NCBI RefSeq assembly: GCF_008000935.1
Contig: NZ_CP042831.1
Location: forward strand, 1,178,001 to 1,242,000
Source: Flavobacterium alkalisoli
GTDB lineage: Bacteria; Bacteroidota; Bacteroidia; Flavobacteriales; Flavobacteriaceae
Direction of reading: 5' to 3'
Length of the DNA: 64,000 bases
Part shown: positions 42,552 through 50,679 of the stretch, piece by piece
Position numbering within the stretch: position 1 is the stretch's first letter
Layout of the letters: the number at the start of each line of letters is the position of its first letter
The notes under the pieces: generated by a model
What the model saw: the letters and a program-made list of their open reading frames with translations, nothing else
Told to the model about the DNA's origin: nothing
Database searches by the model: none
Program-made: the position numbers and the translations under genes

Positions 42552-43112
42552 ATGAGCAATAAAAAAGAATTATCTAAAGATCAGGCAGCAGAGCTGCTGC
42601 AGGTTTTAAAAGCGCGTTTTGAAAAGAATATGAACCGCCATAAAGGGGTGGAGTGGGATAAGGTACAGGCTAAGCTGGAAGCCAGTCCGCAAAAGCTATG
42701 GTCACTCGATGCTATGGAAGAGACTGGTGGCGAACCCGATGTGGTGGGTGTTGACAAAAAAACAGGTGAGTATATTTTTTATGACTGCTCTGCCGAAAGT
42801 CCAAAACGCAGGAGCCTTTGTTATGACCAAGAAGCACTGGAATCAAGAAAACAGCATAAACCAAGTGGTAGTGCAATTGATGTATCGGCCTCTATGGGTA
42901 TTGAAATATTAACCGAAGAAGAGTACAGGGAGCTGCAAACTTTAGGTAAGTTTGATACCAAAACCTCAAGTTGGGTTAAAACTCCCGATAACATAAGAAA
43001 ACTGGGCGGGGCAGTATTTTGCGACCGCAGGTATGATACAGTTTTCCTTTACCATAATGGTGCAGAATCCTATTACGCGGCAAGGGGATTTAGGGGAGTT
43101 TTAAAAGTTTAG
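42552..43112 (+). CDS. DUF4256 domain-containing protein
   Basis: 186 residues of the DUF4256 family: VLKARFEKNMNRHKGVEWD near the N-terminus, MEETGGEPDVVGVDKKTGE and YIFYDCSAESPKRRSLCYD centrally, and YHNGAESYYAARGFRGVLKV at the end. The conserved Gly-Gly and Tyr/Asp residues suggest an enzyme or nucleic-acid-modifying fold, but the activity is unassigned. It ends the ArsR-controlled operon, three bases before the convergent DUF1508 gene. Confidence 0.88.
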   Translation: MSNKKELSKDQAAELLQVLKARFEKNMNRHKGVEWDKVQAKLEASPQKLWSLDAMEETGGEPDVVGVDKKTGEYIFYDCSAESPKRRSLCYDQEALESRKQHKPSGSAIDVSASMGIEILTEEEYRELQTLGKFDTKTSSWVKTPDNIRKLGGAVFCDRRYDTVFLYHNGAESYYAARGFRGVLKV

Positions 43113-43114
43113 AA

Positions 43115-43498
43115 TTAATTATTCTCAGTAGCATCAGCAAATACTTCTTCCTCTGGTGGGAAAATAGATTCGTCGGCAGAAAAATCAAGAATCTCGGCCG
43201 TAAGCACATATTTTGTTATTTCATCTATACCTTTTTGCAGCATAAGCGGAGTGGAGTATTTTCGGCTGGTTGCCAAAATAAATCCGTCTTTAGACAGCCT
43301 GAAGAAATGCTTGCCCGAAGGGGTACTGTTTTTCCTGAAGGTAAACTGGGAAATATCTCCCGCAATGGCTTCAATTATCTTTTCACAATCCGATTTTTGC
43401 TTACAGCTTAAGCTGGTAAAAATCGTTTTTCCCTTTCTGGATGTGAAAACAAATTTATAGTCTCCGTTCGTTCGTTTGCTTATTACAAACATTCCCAT
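43115..43498 (-). CDS. DUF1508 (YegP-like) protein
   Basis: About 127 residues with two UPF0339/DUF1508 repeats: MFVISKRTNGDYKFVFTSRK and GKHFFRLSKDGFILATSRKY, followed by an acidic tail (ADESIFPPEEEVFADATENN). The domain is a small beta-fold implicated in stress or RNA binding, function unsettled. I chose the start at 43498 because the -7 box (43547-43554) is upstream; a longer frame from 43564 would begin before it. Confidence 0.85.
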   Translation of the reverse strand: MGMFVISKRTNGDYKFVFTSRKGKTIFTSLSCKQKSDCEKIIEAIAGDISQFTFRKNSTPSGKHFFRLSKDGFILATSRKYSTPLMLQKGIDEITKYVLTAEILDFSADESIFPPEEEVFADATENN

Positions 43499-43546
43499 AG
43501 GCTTACAGTAATTTCTTAGATTAGTTATTTTGGCTTGTGTAAAAAG

Positions 43547-43554
43547 CAAATCTA
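43547..43554 (-). promoter_or_regulatory. -7 element of the DUF1508 gene
   Basis: TAGATTTG on the minus strand, exact TAnnTTTG, about 49 bases before the ATG at 43498. Confidence 0.5.
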
Positions 43555-43603
43555 AAGAATTCAAAAATTGAATAAAACAGGGTTAACGAATTTTTATCAA
43601 GAA

Positions 43604-43642
43604 TAAAAAAACCGCCTGTAAAGTAAATTAGCAAACGGTTTT
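43604..43642 (-). terminator. Candidate terminator of the first cystatin-like gene
   Basis: AAAACCG/CGGTTTT stem with a long (22-base) loop and a T-run on the minus strand, 24 bases past the stop at 43666. Confidence 0.5.
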
Positions 43643-43665
43643 AGTTGGATGAAAGGTAAGGGGGG

Positions 43666-43947
43666 CTATAATTTAGTAATGCCTTTTATTTGTGGTTTCC
43701 CTTTTAGGGGTTTGTATATTTTTATTATCGCTTCCCATATTACAGCATTAGGAGGCAGGCATGCCATACATTTAAAATTATAGTTGGTTCCGTCAACAAT
43801 CTGGGTAGCAACGGTAAGTGGCCTGTAGTTTATTCCCACAAAGCCTTCCAGGGCTTCTTCAAAAACCTCTTTGTCCTGAGGGGTGAGCTTGTTATAGGCA
43901 CTCCACATACCCATTACAGGCTCTTCTGTTTGATTTTGGGCTGTCAT
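43666..43947 (-). CDS. Cystatin (stefin)-like small protein, copy A
   Basis: 93 residues, no signal peptide. The cystatin hallmarks are visible in order: an N-terminal glycine (EEPVMGMWSAYNKLT), then the first hairpin TQIVDGTNYNFKC (QxVxG plus TNY), and a second hairpin-like LPPNAVIWEA. Cystatins inhibit papain-like cysteine peptidases by wedging these loops into the active site. It is 60-65% similar to the neighbouring copy B. Intracellular location and inhibitory activity are inferred, not shown. Confidence 0.72.
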   Translation of the reverse strand: MTAQNQTEEPVMGMWSAYNKLTPQDKEVFEEALEGFVGINYRPLTVATQIVDGTNYNFKCMACLPPNAVIWEAIIKIYKPLKGKPQIKGITKL

Positions 43948-44032
43948 GATGTAGTATTTTTGGTTGGTTGATTCTTTAAGGAAAAAAGGTGTGGTTGTAA
44001 GGGCTAATTTATTAATGATAAAATGACTGTTT

Positions 44033-44066
44033 TAGCGTAAAAACAACGGTTTTTAAAAATCAGGTA
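44033..44066 (-). promoter_or_regulatory. 34 bp shared element upstream of cystatin-like copy A
   Basis: 33 of 34 bases are identical to 44562-44595, which lies upstream of copy B. The core is an AT-rich palindrome around AACGGTTTTTA, seen from the minus strand as TAAAAACCGTTGTTTTTA. It is 86 bases before the copy A start. Likely operator or start-site region; the regulator is unknown. Confidence 0.65.
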
Positions 44067-44085
44067 ATTCTACCTGTAAATAACA

Positions 44086-44117
44086 AAAGCCGTTTGGGTT
44101 TTATACCAAACGGCTTT
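44086..44117 (-). terminator. Terminator of cystatin-like copy B
   Basis: 12 bp perfect stem (44086-44097 with 44106-44117) with an 8-base loop, 24 bases past the stop at 44141. The T-rich continuation on the minus strand is TGTTATTT. Confidence 0.85.
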
Positions 44118-44140
44118 ATTACTAATTAAAAGCAAAAAAG

Positions 44141-44419
44141 TTATATTCTTGTAATGCCGGTAATGTGAGGCGCACCGTTAAGTGGCTTATAGATTTCTAC
44201 AATAGCTTCCCAAACCACTTCTGCAGGTGGCATAGAAGCCAGGCATTTAAAACGGTAGTTTGTACCGTTTACTACCTGAGTTGATACTGATTGCGGGTTA
44301 TAACTAACCCCAACAAAACCTTTCATTGCTTCATCAAACACCTGTCTGTCTGCTGGAGTCAGTGGGTGATAAGCAGTCCATCCTCCTACTACTGCAGGAG
44401 CTTCTACTGAATTTGACAT
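44141..44419 (-). CDS. Cystatin (stefin)-like small protein, copy B
   Basis: 92 residues, no signal peptide, paralogue of copy A. GG near the N-terminus (APAVVGGWTAYHPLT), then TQVVNGTNYRFKC, which matches the stefin QVVAGTNY signature nearly exactly, then MPPAEVVWEA. It has its own terminator and a separate upstream element, so the two genes are duplicated transcription units. A bacterial cytosolic stefin-like protein is uncommon. Confidence 0.74.
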   Translation of the reverse strand: MSNSVEAPAVVGGWTAYHPLTPADRQVFDEAMKGFVGVSYNPQSVSTQVVNGTNYRFKCLASMPPAEVVWEAIVEIYKPLNGAPHITGITRI

Positions 44420-44561
44420 AATATTATAATTTATTAGTTGGTTTTCCTACTCGTAAGGCTTTTCGGAAAATCGCCCGTTTTTTAAAGTGGTAGCTGTTCC
44501 ACCTTTGGTTGCAAATCAATTGATTGTTGATGCTAAATTACGTTTGTATAGTAAATTGGAA

Positions 44562-44595
44562 TAGCGTAAAAACCACGGTTTTTAAAAATCAGGTA
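44562..44595 (-). promoter_or_regulatory. 34 bp shared element upstream of cystatin-like copy B
   Basis: The partner of 44033-44066. It contains the perfect palindrome TAAAAACCACGGTTTTTA (8-base arms, 2-base centre). It lies about 143 bases before the copy B start. Confidence 0.65.
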
Positions 44596-44668
44596 GATAT
44601 ACTTAGGAAGAACCGCTCGAATATGTAAGAAATTTTTTTTACTATATTTCAGTTGCCAACTAAGAAAC

Positions 44669-45250
44669 ATGAAAGAAAAAACTACCACAATTTTTTACGC
44701 AGTTTGCCTGTGTTTAGTGCTTTCCTGTAAGCAAAACCCTACTTCTAAAGAGAGGGATTCTGTAACAGATAAGGTAACTAAAACTGTTTTTTCAGATACT
44801 ACTCACATAAATTATTTCAGGTTTTTACTTGCTAACCATAAAAAAGTAAATCCGTACTGGGAAGCTAAGCTTGAAGCGGTTGGTGTTGAAATGTTTCCTC
44901 AAAATAATAATACAGAGATAATGCTGGAAGATTATTGGAGCCTTAATGAAAAAACACAGGTTCTTATCATAAAGGTAAATTCAGGCTTCGAAAGTGATAG
45001 TTATTTAATTACATCAAATAACGATTCTGATTTTACCGCGATGCTTCATGTTTTTCATAAGTATGAAAGGAATTTAAATGATGATTTTTATTCGTATACC
45101 GACTATGAAATTATGGATGGTGATAAGGTTGAGTTAACTTTACATGAATTTTTCAGTAACCAGCAGCAGGAAACTCTAACCCGAGAAAAATGGTATATAC
45201 GCTATGACGGAATGATTGAAGGGGAGAGCAAAGCGTTTAAATACCGTTAA
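44669..45250 (+). CDS. Lipoprotein, unknown
   Basis: 193 residues with lipobox VLSCKQNPTS (Cys20). The mature part is polar and Glu/Asp/Asn rich (FFSNQQQETLTREKW, DGDKVELTLHEFF). No known domain is recognised. A TATATTTC box at 44643-44650, one base off consensus, precedes the start. It stands alone between the cystatin-like pair and the M20 gene. Confidence 0.62.
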   Translation: MKEKTTTIFYAVCLCLVLSCKQNPTSKERDSVTDKVTKTVFSDTTHINYFRFLLANHKKVNPYWEAKLEAVGVEMFPQNNNTEIMLEDYWSLNEKTQVLIIKVNSGFESDSYLITSNNDSDFTAMLHVFHKYERNLNDDFYSYTDYEIMDGDKVELTLHEFFSNQQQETLTREKWYIRYDGMIEGESKAFKYR

Positions 45251-45308
45251 AGTCCGTAAGATTCTTCCTTACCTCGGTATTTTTTAGTATCATTATTAGC
45301 CTAAACAG

Positions 45309-46433
45309 ATGATTATGGAAAACTTAACAGCTGTAAGGCATTATCTGCATCAGCATCCTGAAGTTTCACAACAGGAGTACAACACCCAGTCTTATCTTTT
45401 TGGGTTGTTGCAAAAACTCAATCCCGATAAAATAGATAAAGTAGCACAAACCGGTATTTTGGTAACATTTTATGGTGAGCAGCCTGGTAAGAGTATCTTG
45501 TTTCGTGCTGACATGGATGCCCTGCCTATACAGGAAACGAATACCGATATTATTTATAAATCCATCATACCCGGAGTGTCTCACAAATGCGGACATGACG
45601 GGCACAGTACCATAATGTATGGTGTTGCACAGTTTTTTGCAGCTAAAAAACCTCTAAAAGGTAATGTATACCTGTTATTTCAGCCAGCCGAAGAAAACGG
45701 GTGGGGAGCCCGTAATGTGGCTTTAGATCCTGTTTTTAAATCGCTGGATATTGATATGGTTTTTGCGCTGCACAACCTGCCGGGTTTTAAAAAGCATAAG
45801 ATAGTTTGCAAAACGGGCAGTTTTACTTCGAGTGTTGTAAGCCTTGCCGCTTATTTTAAAGGATATACTGCACATGCCGCCGAACCGTGGAACGGTAGGA
45901 ATCCCGCAGCAGCCATTAGTAAATATACCCTAAAGGCATTAGACCTTAATGAAGAAAATAAACCCGCCTATGTAACGGTTACGCCTGTTTATACCCAACT
46001 GGGAGAGATGGCCTATGGCGTTTCGGCAGGGGAGGGATCAGTCCATTTAACCATACGTGCCGATAATAATCAAAGGCTCGATGATGCCATTAGTACAGCC
46101 AAAGTTTTTGCGCAAAAGATAGCGGAAGAAGAAGGACTGGAAGTAAGCTTTAGGATGATTGAACCTTTTGAATCCAATCAAAACGATCATAATGCGGTAG
46201 ATATTATCAATAGTGCCGCCGATGAACTTGAATTGGAAAGGGAGACACTGGCACAGGGTTTTCGCTTTGGGGAAGACTTTGGCGTGTTTACCAATTTGTT
46301 TCCGGGAGCTATGTTTGGTGTAGGCTCGGGAGAGGACTGCAAGCCATTGCACCATCCCGAATATGATTATCCCGATGAGATAACAGAGACCGCAATTAAA
46401 ATGTTTATTGAAATACAGAGAAAAGCACAATAG
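45309..46433 (+). CDS. M20 family amidohydrolase
   Basis: A 374-residue dinuclear metallopeptidase of subfamily M20D (hippurate hydrolase / N-acyl amino acid amidohydrolase type). Signature residues: RHYLHQHPEVSQQEYNTQ, FRADMDALPIQE, the metal-binding HKCGHDGHS, PAEENGWGARNV, and a C-terminal GVGSGEDCKPLHHPEYD with the last His ligand. Likely cytoplasmic; it releases free amino acids from N-acyl or hippurate-like compounds. The second alanine racemase starts 2 bases after its stop. A start at 45315 (MENLTAV) is also possible. Confidence 0.9.
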   Translation: MIMENLTAVRHYLHQHPEVSQQEYNTQSYLFGLLQKLNPDKIDKVAQTGILVTFYGEQPGKSILFRADMDALPIQETNTDIIYKSIIPGVSHKCGHDGHSTIMYGVAQFFAAKKPLKGNVYLLFQPAEENGWGARNVALDPVFKSLDIDMVFALHNLPGFKKHKIVCKTGSFTSSVVSLAAYFKGYTAHAAEPWNGRNPAAAISKYTLKALDLNEENKPAYVTVTPVYTQLGEMAYGVSAGEGSVHLTIRADNNQRLDDAISTAKVFAQKIAEEEGLEVSFRMIEPFESNQNDHNAVDIINSAADELELERETLAQGFRFGEDFGVFTNLFPGAMFGVGSGEDCKPLHHPEYDYPDEITETAIKMFIEIQRKAQ

Positions 46434-46435
46434 TT

Positions 46436-47581
46436 ATGATGAAATCCACCCATATTAAACTTAGCAAAAATGCACTACAGAGTAATTGGGATTTTTTAAG
46501 GGAATATTTTAATGATACAAAAATAAGTGCCGTAGTTAAAGGTAATGCCTACGGGCACGGCATAGAAGAATATGTTGCCATGGCAGAGGATTGCGGGGTT
46601 AACCATTTTTCGGTTTTTAATGCCGAGGAGGCTGTAAGGGTTCAAAAAACAGTATCATCGGCTACGACCATTATGATAATGGGGGCTATAGAGGATTCTG
46701 ATTTAGAATGGGCCATTGCCAACGATATTGAGTTCTATGTTTTTAATATGGAAAGGCTTACTGCTGCCATAAAAGCGGCAAAACAGGTAGGTAAAAAAGC
46801 ATTGGTGCATATAGAAATAGAAACTGGGATGTACCGCACCGGATTTGAGCCAGCCATGATTACGCAACTTGCGGATGTTTTTAAGGCTAATACCGATACC
46901 CTTATTTTTAAAGGTTTATGTATGCACTTTGCAGGTGCCGAAAGCATAACCAATTATTTTAGGGTTAAAAAGCAGAAGATAAACTTTAAAAGGGCAATTA
47001 AACAATTTAAAAATGCGGGGATAAAACCCCAAATGATACATACCTGCTGTAGTGCGGCAGCCGTTCGTTTAACGGATATGCATTATGATATGATACGCAT
47101 AGGGATTATGCAGTATGGCTTTTGGCCAAGCCCTGAAATATTAATAGAATACCTCAATAAATATAAAACGGTAAAATCTCCTTTGCGCCGTATTATAAGC
47201 TGGGAGAGTAAAGTGATGAGTTTAAAAACCGTTCCGCCCGGAGAGTTTATAGGTTATGGTTCATCTTATTTTGCTCATCAGGAAATAGAGGTGGCTGTTG
47301 TGCCCGTGGGGTATGCTCACGGTTTTAGCAGAAGCCTTAGTAATACAGGGCATGTACTCATTAACAAAATGAGGGCTCCGGTAGTAGGTACGGTTAATAT
47401 GAATTGTGTAATAGCAGATGTTACCAATATTCCTAAAGTAGAAATAAACGATAAGGTTACCCTTATAGGTGAGCAGGGAAATCAGGAAATTACCGTGGCA
47501 TCTTTTGGGGAACTGAGTAGTCAGTTAAATTATGAGTTGCTAACCAGGCTGCCGATGGATATACCAAGATTTGTGGTATAA
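46436..47581 (+). CDS. alr: Alanine racemase
   Basis: A 381-residue fold-III PLP enzyme. PLP lysine Lys35 in AVVKGNAYGHG (the canonical form, unlike VKAFGYGSG of the MurF fusion), GMYRTGF, GYGSSYFAHQEIEVAVVPVGYAHGFSR, and TVNMNCVIADV. Converts L-Ala to D-Ala. The genome segment thus has two racemase domains. Close linkage to the M20 amidohydrolase suggests a catabolic or scavenging role for this copy rather than a cell-wall one. Confidence 0.9.
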   Translation: MMKSTHIKLSKNALQSNWDFLREYFNDTKISAVVKGNAYGHGIEEYVAMAEDCGVNHFSVFNAEEAVRVQKTVSSATTIMIMGAIEDSDLEWAIANDIEFYVFNMERLTAAIKAAKQVGKKALVHIEIETGMYRTGFEPAMITQLADVFKANTDTLIFKGLCMHFAGAESITNYFRVKKQKINFKRAIKQFKNAGIKPQMIHTCCSAAAVRLTDMHYDMIRIGIMQYGFWPSPEILIEYLNKYKTVKSPLRRIISWESKVMSLKTVPPGEFIGYGSSYFAHQEIEVAVVPVGYAHGFSRSLSNTGHVLINKMRAPVVGTVNMNCVIADVTNIPKVEINDKVTLIGEQGNQEITVASFGELSSQLNYELLTRLPMDIPRFVV

Positions 47582-47582
47582 T

Positions 47583-48728
47583 TTATCGTAGCCAGTTACT
47601 GCCAAATACAATATAGTAGGCCCATTGTTCATTACCTTTTGCCACATCTATACCCATTCGTAGTTTAAACTTGCGGGCAACAAGGTACCTAAAGCCTGTT
47701 CCGTAGCCGTAAGCAAGTGGTTTGTCAAACATCTGGTCATAATCATCAAAGGCGCTGCCCAAACCTCCAAAAAGCATTACACTCCATCGTTTGTAGGCAT
47801 CCCATCGCAGTTCGCCCTCGGTGACTAAGGTATTGTCGGCCTGGTAGCGGCCCGCTGCCGTACCTCTTAAATCAACAGCAGGTTTCAGGAAAAAAGCCGG
47901 GCTCCCAAATACATTGGTTCCTTCAATGCGTAAACCTCCTATCAGTTTTTTGGTAATGGGTCTATAACCAATAGCTGTATAGTTTATACGCCAGGAATCA
48001 AAATCACTGCCAATTATATTGTCTGACCAAGAGAAACTACCCTGTACGCGAATTCCCTTATCCGGAGTAAAAATATTATCGCGATCATCGTACTGAACAA
48101 TACCACCCAGTTGGCTGGTAATGCTGTTTACTTCCTTATTTCTTATAAATTCAGGGAGGTTTTCTCCGGGTAGTGATAATTCTGTTTTAAGAAAGAAATA
48201 TTTACCGCCCACACTCCATTTTGGGTTATTAAGCAATTTAAGCGCCTGCAGGTAAACGGGTATGGTATTGAAATGAAAATTAAACTCCTGTTCACCCACT
48301 TCGGGAAGTGTTTCATACAACGAGATATTAAGGCTGCCATATCCGGCCATGGCCCTGTAGGTGATTCCCTGTTTGGCAAAGGTACCGCTCCTAAAAGCCA
48401 TTGTTGCCCAACTGTCGTTTGCAGTATACATACCCAGCGCTCCGGTTATTTCAGGTCGAACTGGTGTTATCTTTCCTGTTTCCGAATTTACATACGGGTC
48501 TTTTTTATTTATAAAAACGGGTACAAGTGCACCACCAAAACTTCCAAATGCAGGCTCAGTAATAATGGTAGGTACGGCAATAAAACCATGAGCATATATC
48601 AGGTAGTCGCTCATGTCAAAAGCTCCGTCAAGCGAGTCGCGCATGCTTACTTTTACTTTCTCCTTTTTGTCTTGGGCAAGAGTTACTACAGAGGAAAAAA
48701 ATAATATGTAAAGTAAGGCCTTTCTCAT
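47583..48728 (-). CDS. BamA/TamA-type outer-membrane barrel without POTRA domains
   Basis: About 381 residues with a signal peptide (MRKALLYILFFSSVVTLAQ) and a C-terminal barrel of the Omp85/BamA superfamily. The motif VDLRGTAAGRYQADNT fits the family's (V/I)RGY-like loop and the last strand ends AYYIVFGSNWLR. No POTRA repeats are present, so it cannot act as a classical BamA; short surface-antigen-like members are of unknown function. The ATG at 48728 is favoured because an earlier one at 48740 overlaps the upstream stop. It is last in a three-gene barrel operon. Confidence 0.82.
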   Translation of the reverse strand: MRKALLYILFFSSVVTLAQDKKEKVKVSMRDSLDGAFDMSDYLIYAHGFIAVPTIITEPAFGSFGGALVPVFINKKDPYVNSETGKITPVRPEITGALGMYTANDSWATMAFRSGTFAKQGITYRAMAGYGSLNISLYETLPEVGEQEFNFHFNTIPVYLQALKLLNNPKWSVGGKYFFLKTELSLPGENLPEFIRNKEVNSITSQLGGIVQYDDRDNIFTPDKGIRVQGSFSWSDNIIGSDFDSWRINYTAIGYRPITKKLIGGLRIEGTNVFGSPAFFLKPAVDLRGTAAGRYQADNTLVTEGELRWDAYKRWSVMLFGGLGSAFDDYDQMFDKPLAYGYGTGFRYLVARKFKLRMGIDVAKGNEQWAYYIVFGSNWLR

Positions 48729-48729
48729 T

Positions 48730-49722
48730 TTAGAATCCAAATCTGTAATTGGTTGATACTAATATGGATGAACGTCCGCCCAAAAATCCGGTTTCAAACC
48801 TAAACTGTAGGTTATGGTTAAGCTGGTATTGACCGCCAAAACACATGCTCCAGTGCGATACAGCTTCTTTTTTGAGGGAGTATTTAAGTGTAGTGTCCGA
48901 TACGTCTATGTTTTCAAGTTTGTCTTTTACTTTGTCGGCTATTTGTTTTACCACCAGTTTTTGTGCCGGGCCAAGGTTTTGATACCAGTCGGTTCCTTCA
49001 ATGTCTAGGTCTATAGGGTTAACGCCTACATTAAGATCCCCCAGGTTTATAGATCCTTCGGTAGTGCGGTTTATAAATAGTCCCTGTGTGCCTATCCACA
49101 AGCCAAGATTACGTTCAGGATGCCTTTTAGACTGAAAAATATATCCAAATCGGGGAGTAACCATTTGTGAATGTATAGCTCCTTTTATCTCGTCAAACCG
49201 GCTCCAGGTGTGATTATAGTCTATAGTCCCGAAAACATGTTTGTACCCGCCGCCCAAGGTAAGCCCGGCACCCATTATGCTTCCGTTAAAGTCTACCTCA
49301 CTTTTAAAATTAACAGGGTATACTACCTCTACAGATGTATTTGCCCACGTTTTGCCGAAAATTCCGTACAAATTAACAAACGGCAGGGCCCAAACATCAA
49401 TTCGGGTATTAATGCTTTGCACTTTTGCGTTTACTTCGCCAAATTTGACAAAATCGAGAGGTACAGGGTCTAAGTCGTTAATGCCAACCTGCAGGTCACT
49501 AATGTTTATTTTTTGTGATGCATTTACATAGTTTATCATTATCCCGGCGGGATAAGGCAGGTCGATGCCCCTTTTTGTAATGCGCTGCCCCCATGCAGGC
49601 AATTGGTAAGGCCATTGAGAGTTTGCAATACTGTCCCTGTAGGCTTGCCTTAAATCTTGTGCCTTAGCAGGAGCTAGTGACAAAACAAGAATTAAGAATG
49701 AGAAAGAGTATAACTTTTTCAT
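48730..49722 (-). CDS. Outer-membrane beta-barrel protein, unknown
   Basis: 330 residues with a signal peptide (LVLSLAPAKA). The mature part alternates polar/hydrophobic with many aromatic residues (YGIFGKTWANTSVEVVYPV, PRFGYIFQSKRHPERNLGLW) and ends RFETGFLGGRSSILVSTNYRFGF, a typical barrel terminus with C-terminal Phe. No specific family is recognised. The next gene starts about one base beyond its stop. Confidence 0.78.
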   Translation of the reverse strand: MKKLYSFSFLILVLSLAPAKAQDLRQAYRDSIANSQWPYQLPAWGQRITKRGIDLPYPAGIMINYVNASQKINISDLQVGINDLDPVPLDFVKFGEVNAKVQSINTRIDVWALPFVNLYGIFGKTWANTSVEVVYPVNFKSEVDFNGSIMGAGLTLGGGYKHVFGTIDYNHTWSRFDEIKGAIHSQMVTPRFGYIFQSKRHPERNLGLWIGTQGLFINRTTEGSINLGDLNVGVNPIDLDIEGTDWYQNLGPAQKLVVKQIADKVKDKLENIDVSDTTLKYSLKKEAVSHWSMCFGGQYQLNHNLQFRFETGFLGGRSSILVSTNYRFGF

Positions 49723-49725
49723 AGG

Positions 49726-50448
49726 CTATTTTTGTTTTTTACTTCCGCCAATAGGTACACCTACCCCAAAATGGAAATACTGGTTATGTCCTGTAAACGG
49801 TACATTACTTTTATATATGTTGGTTAGTCCTGAGCAAAAACGGAGGTTAAAGTGAATGCCTTCGCCCTTTTCCAATACATATTGAAGATCGGCTGCCAGT
49901 CCGGCATCAAATCGGGTGAAATAGTCTTTGGTTTTATATTCTACTGTGCTGGTAGATCCGTCTTCGCGCTCATCTATGTACAAATCTTTGGACTTTATCC
50001 TTACGCCAAACTGTGGTCCTGCCGCAACACTTAAGGAAGGGGTAAACTTATATCGCAATAGCGGAACGATTTCAAAATAGGTAAGCTTGCGTTGAATTCT
50101 TGAGTCGGCAGGATAATCGGCGTTTTCAATAACTTCATAATTTAAGGGGATATCCTTCATTCCCTTAGGGCACTTAAATGACATGAAGTTTGTTATCATC
50201 CACTTGTTGCTTTCCCCAAGCTTAATATCGGTATAAGCACCTATGGCTAGCCCAAGTGAATTCTTACTGTCATCGGTATTGGTAATATAGGAAGACTGTC
50301 CTGCAAAATATAAACCTACCGAAACCTTATCGCTTTGTATCTTATCTCCAAAGAACAGGGCTAATACCGCCTGGGCTGAAGTTTGTTGGGGGAGCACAGT
50401 AAGAAAAGTGAGTAATAAAAAGCGCTGAAATAACTTTTGTAGGTGCAT
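49726..50448 (-). CDS. Outer-membrane beta-barrel protein (porin-like)
   Basis: 240 residues with a signal peptide (LTFLTVLPQQTSAQ) and the alternating pattern of an outer-membrane porin-family protein; characteristic PLLRYKFTPSLSVAAGPQFG and RFDAGLAADLQYVLEKGEG. It leads the three-gene operon with the 330-residue barrel and BamA/TamA-like barrel. No ligand or enzymatic motif is seen. Confidence 0.78.
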   Translation of the reverse strand: MHLQKLFQRFLLLTFLTVLPQQTSAQAVLALFFGDKIQSDKVSVGLYFAGQSSYITNTDDSKNSLGLAIGAYTDIKLGESNKWMITNFMSFKCPKGMKDIPLNYEVIENADYPADSRIQRKLTYFEIVPLLRYKFTPSLSVAAGPQFGVRIKSKDLYIDEREDGSTSTVEYKTKDYFTRFDAGLAADLQYVLEKGEGIHFNLRFCSGLTNIYKSNVPFTGHNQYFHFGVGVPIGGSKKQK

Positions 50449-50581
50449 AACGTTAAGTTGTAGTCTTTTTAAGGCACTTAAAAAGAGATAGTTGGCTGTA
50501 TTAAAGTTACGATTTTTTCTTATAGGTTAATAAAATAATTATGAAAGCGATTAATTAACAGTTTCTTTTCAATGTTTACAT

Positions 50582-50600
50582 TGACTTAGTATTATAGTCA
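50582..50600. promoter_or_regulatory. Imperfect palindrome upstream of phosphate-scavenging operon
   Basis: TGACT (50582-50586) and AGTCA (50596-50600) are inverted around a 9-base centre, about 45-60 bases before the -7 box. Possible regulator site; the binding protein is unknown and the motif is short. Confidence 0.3.
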
Positions 50601-50644
50601 TTTTGACATAATAGAAGGCTAACCCTTACTTTACATGCGGTTTC

Positions 50645-50652
50645 TAGTTTTG
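50645..50652 (+). promoter_or_regulatory. -7 element of the TonB receptor / phosphatase operon
   Basis: TAGTTTTG, exact TAnnTTTG, 27 bases before the ATG at 50680. It argues against an earlier start at 50635, which would lie upstream of the box. Confidence 0.5.
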
Positions 50653-50679
50653 CACCCAACAAACACAAAAATTAAATCA

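Noticed and set aside
44530..44628. 32-codon frame across the shared element of the cystatin-like genes
   Set aside because: It runs against the genes it precedes and through a conserved palindrome; it is better explained as regulatory DNA.
50582..50605. PHO-box-like direct repeats upstream of the phosphate operon
   Set aside because: Only loose TTGAC-type similarity at uneven spacing; not enough to call a PhoB site, so just a weak palindrome is listed.
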